Part shown: piece by piece, positions 61,751 to 64,000 of the stretch | How the letters are laid out: every line of letters begins with the position of its first letter | Position numbering within the stretch: position 1 is the first letter of the stretch | NCBI GenBank assembly: GCA_002839375.1 | Contig: PGXY01000011.1 | Span: forward strand, 310,001-374,000 | Source: Spirochaetae bacterium HGW-Spirochaetae-1 | Lineage (GTDB): Bacteria; Spirochaetota; UBA4802; UBA5550 | Direction: 5' to 3' | Length of the DNA stretch: 64,000 bases | Notes under the pieces: generated by a model | The model's input: the letters and a program-made list of their open reading frames with translations, nothing else | What the model was told of the DNA's origin: nothing | Databases searched by the model: none | Program-made: the position numbers and the translations under genes

Positions 61751-61785
61751 AAATAAATCCCTCCGCCCGCAGGCGGGGGAGGGAT
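61751..61785 (-). terminator. Terminator after the cysteine-repeat lipoprotein (minus strand)
   Basis: A GC-rich stem (ATCCCTCC with GGAGGGAT, GCC with GGC, bulge of three bases) spans about 61757-61785. Read on the minus strand it is followed by TTTATTTTTA. It ends the cysteine-repeat gene, and also lies just after the acyl-CoA synthetase stop. Confidence 0.7.
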
Positions 61786-61811
61786 CGGAGAATGGTGAGA
61801 TTTGTAAGAGA

Positions 61812-62792
61812 TTATTCTTCCGCTGCAGTACCGTCTGTCATGTTTATGATGAATGTTTTTTCCTTATCAATCACCAGTACAGGATAGCAGGTTCCGTTGA
61901 AGGTTATCATCGCGTCGAGGGAGAAGGTCTTTTCCACTTCCTTGTCGTCGGTCGTGGCTGTTTTTTCCACATTAATGACAAGGTGAATCGTTCCGCTCAA
62001 GGGATAGGGATACGTCTCCCTGTCCGTAGACCATATTACATCGCCGTATGCTTTTGACAATGTCATGTGGTATGAATGGATAAATTTGTCCAGGGGGTGC
62101 GTCCTGGTTGCCGTCTTGTCGGCAGTACCGGTCCCGTTGATAGTGATGGTTTCGTTTTCACCGACAAGGCCTGTAATGTCGAACTGGTGTGTACGGGTTA
62201 CGCTTTTAACAAGCACGGGCGTGATCAGTTCCGACGTGAATGAATCGCTCCAAACGACTTTTTCCGTGGTCAGGGCGTCATAGGTATCTTGTTCTTCACC
62301 GTCGATGTCATAATACGCTACGGTAAAAGTGATATCGGCGGAACCGTTCCTATTGTATCCGTTCATCACACGGTGATGGGCTACATAGGGCTCCAGCAGG
62401 CAGAGAGAATCACAATTCTGATCACAGGTACAGTCACAATCCTGATCACAGTTCTGATCGCAGGTACAGCTGCAGTCCTGATCGCCCGTCTGATCACAGG
62501 TACAGTCGCAATCCTGATCACAGTTCTGATCGCAGGTGCAGTCGCAATCCTGATCGCAGGTGTGGTCACATGTTCCGTCACATGTACCGTTCCTGACAGG
62601 TCCAACGGCATCAACCGCTTCCTCCATGACGGCCAGATCGTCGTAGCTGGCTGTGGAATAAGAAGCGGCAATTACGGAAGCCGTATCTTCAACAACGGCG
62701 GTGTAGTCATTGGATGAATCCTGTGACACTTCACAGCCGGAATAAATAAAAGGCACAAAAAACAGTGTTAGAATAAGCAGTGATTTTTTCAT
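61812..62792 (-). CDS. Cysteine-repeat lipoprotein of unknown function
   Basis: 326 residues from the ATG at 62792, which has GGGAGG upstream; the longer frame to 62945 is unlikely. The signal peptide ends YSG-C20, a lipobox. Residues 71-131 hold 19 cysteines in a near-perfect repeat; four 12-residue units CDCTCDQNCDQD span 83-130, with one Cys replaced by Gly at 103. The remainder (about 140-326) is a beta-rich domain (ITINGTGTADKTATRTHPLDKF) without a match I recognise. The cysteines could bind metal or form disulfides. Function unknown. Confidence 0.85.
   Translation of the reverse strand: MKKSLLILTLFFVPFIYSGCEVSQDSSNDYTAVVEDTASVIAASYSTASYDDLAVMEEAVDAVGPVRNGTCDGTCDHTCDQDCDCTCDQNCDQDCDCTCDQTGDQDCSCTCDQNCDQDCDCTCDQNCDSLCLLEPYVAHHRVMNGYNRNGSADITFTVAYYDIDGEEQDTYDALTTEKVVWSDSFTSELITPVLVKSVTRTHQFDITGLVGENETITINGTGTADKTATRTHPLDKFIHSYHMTLSKAYGDVIWSTDRETYPYPLSGTIHLVINVEKTATTDDKEVEKTFSLDAMITFNGTCYPVLVIDKEKTFIINMTDGTAAEE
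62403..62546 (-). repeat. Four tandem 36-base repeats encoding cysteine-rich units
   Basis: Four 36-base units (codons 83-130 of the lipoprotein) each encode C-D-C-T-C-D-Q-N-C-D-Q-D with small changes. The near-identical DNA could vary in copy number by recombination or slippage. It also creates a long open frame on the other strand that is not a gene. Confidence 0.85.
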
Positions 62793-63098
62793 GTTTAAAC
62801 CTCCCTTTTCGCCCATGGCGGTATATGATTTTGTATTGATGCGCATGTTAACAGAGAACATCCCTTGGAAATTTGAAGAGCAGGTATTCGTCGTATGACA
62901 ACGACTCTTTAAAAGTACTACAAACAAGGTAGATAATCCGGACATCTTTGCAGAAAAAATATTGTATTAATCAGCTCCAATCCCCGGGAAATATTAATTG
63001 ACATTTCCGTTGATGCAGTGCCTCATTCCATCCAATAGCGTAAGAATTCACGGTTTTCCATGGATTCTTCAGATAATTCAGATATTTGCGAGGAACCG
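62793..63098. other. Gap between the divergent cysteine-repeat and secreted-protein genes
   Basis: This 306-base stretch holds no convincing gene. It carries a small inverted repeat (GTCGT near 62893 with ACGAC near 62904), and a TTGACA at 62998-63003 without a good -10 element at the expected distance. It should contain promoters for both flanking genes. Confidence 0.4.
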
Positions 63099-63848
63099 AT
63101 GAAAGCCCTGAAAATGTATATCCTCTTTAGTATTATTGTTTTGCTGGTAACCGGGAATCCCGGTTATTCCGACGGCGGCTGCGAGGGAGAAAACGTCCCG
63201 CTGTCGGCATCTGAAAAAAATTATGCGGCGGCTGTATTGAATAAAATCAAGGCAGTGCTGCCGAAAATGACGGGCTACTATCCAACCTTCCAGGAAAGTC
63301 CCGCGGAAGATTACTTCATGGATTGTGATAAAAAAAAGTATGTAAAAGATTCCGAGGTATATGCCACCTACGCCACGCAGGTAACTGCTGAGAACATGGG
63401 AGGTATAGAGGAATGCTCAAAACTAATGGAGAACGCGGGTCCCGGTGATGCCGATCAGCTGAAAGCGGCCCTTGCCTTCCAGGAGTGCATGAAGGGCAGC
63501 GGTGTGGGGACCGGGTCGATCAAGGTGGTGATCAACCAGGGCGGAGTATTCGGCGGTTCAGGAGACCAGGGGAGCATTAACCTCTCCCTTTTTAAAAGTA
63601 TAACCATTGCCGGGGCCGATAACGCTTTTCAGGATGCCAATGGTGTCATATACATCTGCCTGGGGAACTGGACCGTGAAACAGCCTCCCGAGTGGGACCA
63701 CCGTGCCCTGGTGGCGCAGATACCGGTCAACAGGATAAATGCCGTGGTAAATATGATCATTATCGTGGAAGCCAGCAACGACAAAATACGGAAGGATATT
63801 TTGGGCCAGATCAATATCAGATCCCTGAAGGCCCTGATAACAAAATAA
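63099..63848 (+). CDS. Secreted protein of unknown function
   Basis: 249 residues from the ATG at 63099, with GAGGAACCG upstream; a longer frame to 63060 is possible. A signal peptide (MYILFSIIVLLVTGNPGYSDGG) is followed by a mature domain with several cysteines (GGCEGENVPLS, FMDCDKKKY, GGIEECSKLM, AFQECMKG) and a glycine-rich segment (VINQGGVFGGSGDQGSINLSLFKSITI). No family is recognised. A strong terminator follows. It is probably periplasmic or surface located. Confidence 0.75.
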   Translation: MKALKMYILFSIIVLLVTGNPGYSDGGCEGENVPLSASEKNYAAAVLNKIKAVLPKMTGYYPTFQESPAEDYFMDCDKKKYVKDSEVYATYATQVTAENMGGIEECSKLMENAGPGDADQLKAALAFQECMKGSGVGTGSIKVVINQGGVFGGSGDQGSINLSLFKSITIAGADNAFQDANGVIYICLGNWTVKQPPEWDHRALVAQIPVNRINAVVNMIIIVEASNDKIRKDILGQINIRSLKALITK

Positions 63849-63878
63849 AGCTGTTTTCAGCAGGAATGATTGTGTGAG

Positions 63879-63915
63879 AAAGGGTATCCCCGTGGGGATA
63901 CCCTTTTTATTTTTT
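63879..63915 (+). terminator. Rho-independent terminator after the secreted protein gene
   Basis: AAAGGGTATCCCC (63879-63891) pairs with GGGGATACCCTTT (63894-63906), a 12-base effective stem with a tetraloop, followed by TTATTTTTTG. The last ~85 bases of the window show no further gene. Confidence 0.9.
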
Positions 63916-64000
63916 GTGGATTTAAACATGAATCGATATAATTTTCTTGAAATGGGACCGGTTTCCATGGTATATTCACAAGGGTTTATATTTTATTGCC

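Noticed and set aside
62289-62717. 142-residue open frame on the plus strand with repeated hydrophobic ITGTVTILITV-type segments
   Set aside because: It is the antisense of the 36-base cysteine repeat of the lipoprotein gene; the periodicity is inherited and there is no ribosome binding site.

Overview
The window is most likely a chromosomal segment of a spirochaete (Spirochaetota, possibly a deep-branching or uncultured lineage). The evidence is the flagellar export/regulation cluster (flbD, fliL, fliY, fliO, fliP, fliQ, fliR, flhB, flhA, flhF, flhG, fliA), which is followed by a Jag_N+FapA protein and small unknown proteins that I associate with spirochaete flagellar operons. The many lipoproteins with relaxed lipoboxes and the bactofilin/M23 pair fit the same picture. 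I cannot place it below phylum. Genes are dense, many overlap by a few bases, and I see no phage, insertion sequence, CRISPR array, rRNA or tRNA gene.

Layout. 1-2.6 kb: tsaB (cut by the window edge) and tsaE on the minus strand; a TetR regulator; a Maf/DUF115 flagellin-modification-type protein with a G8 tract; flbD. 2.6-17.1 kb: a STAS protein, then the flagellar export and control run from fliL to fliA and fapA. No fliM, motA or motB gene is present where the usual spirochaete order would put them. 17.1-19.8 kb: two proteins of unknown function, cheR and cheD. 19.8-24.8 kb: RNA and nucleotide housekeeping genes (yicC, remA-like, gmk, rpoZ, miaA, hfq), an SPFH-like membrane protein, a 30-residue basic COX24-type protein and a membrane protein. 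25-29.2 kb: cheW, an iron-alcohol-dehydrogenase-family protein that has lost its metal ligands, flgM behind a sigma-28-type promoter, rsmI and tgt. 29.2-36 kb: a second STAS protein, a LysM lipoprotein, an RpoD/RpoS-type sigma factor, a beta-propeller-like secreted protein, a glycosyltransferase, a DUF3783 protein and ispG.

36-45.4 kb: a degenerate HD-GYP protein behind a structured leader, an M23 peptidase divergent from a bactofilin, pdxA, small envelope proteins, a CoA-dehydratase-type activase, a diguanylate cyclase, a TetR regulator and malate dehydrogenase. 45.4-53.6 kb: a cNMP-binding SpoIIE-type phosphatase, an RRM protein, an unusual citrate synthase, a cyclophilin, a hydrolase, a zinc metallopeptidase-like protein and a DUF362 ferredoxin. 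53.6-64 kb: a radical SAM protein, a C26 amidase-like lipoprotein, a PAS histidine kinase, a LysE exporter, a TetR regulator facing an ADP-forming acyl-CoA synthetase across a twin operator, a cysteine-repeat lipoprotein and a secreted protein.

How the genes work together. The first 19 kb builds the flagellar export gate and its chemotaxis adaptors. FliA (sigma-28) and its anti-sigma factor FlgM are both present, and flgM carries a sigma-28-like promoter, which would close the usual feedback loop. Two STAS proteins plus a SpoIIE-type phosphatase suggest a partner-switching circuit. A GGDEF protein and a catalytically altered HD-GYP protein suggest c-di-GMP signalling. The most unusual items are the cysteine-repeat lipoprotein, the metal-less Fe-ADH homologue, the three-hairpin leader before the HD-GYP gene, the U-tract-free hairpins between flagellar export genes, and a possible small RNA upstream of malate dehydrogenase.
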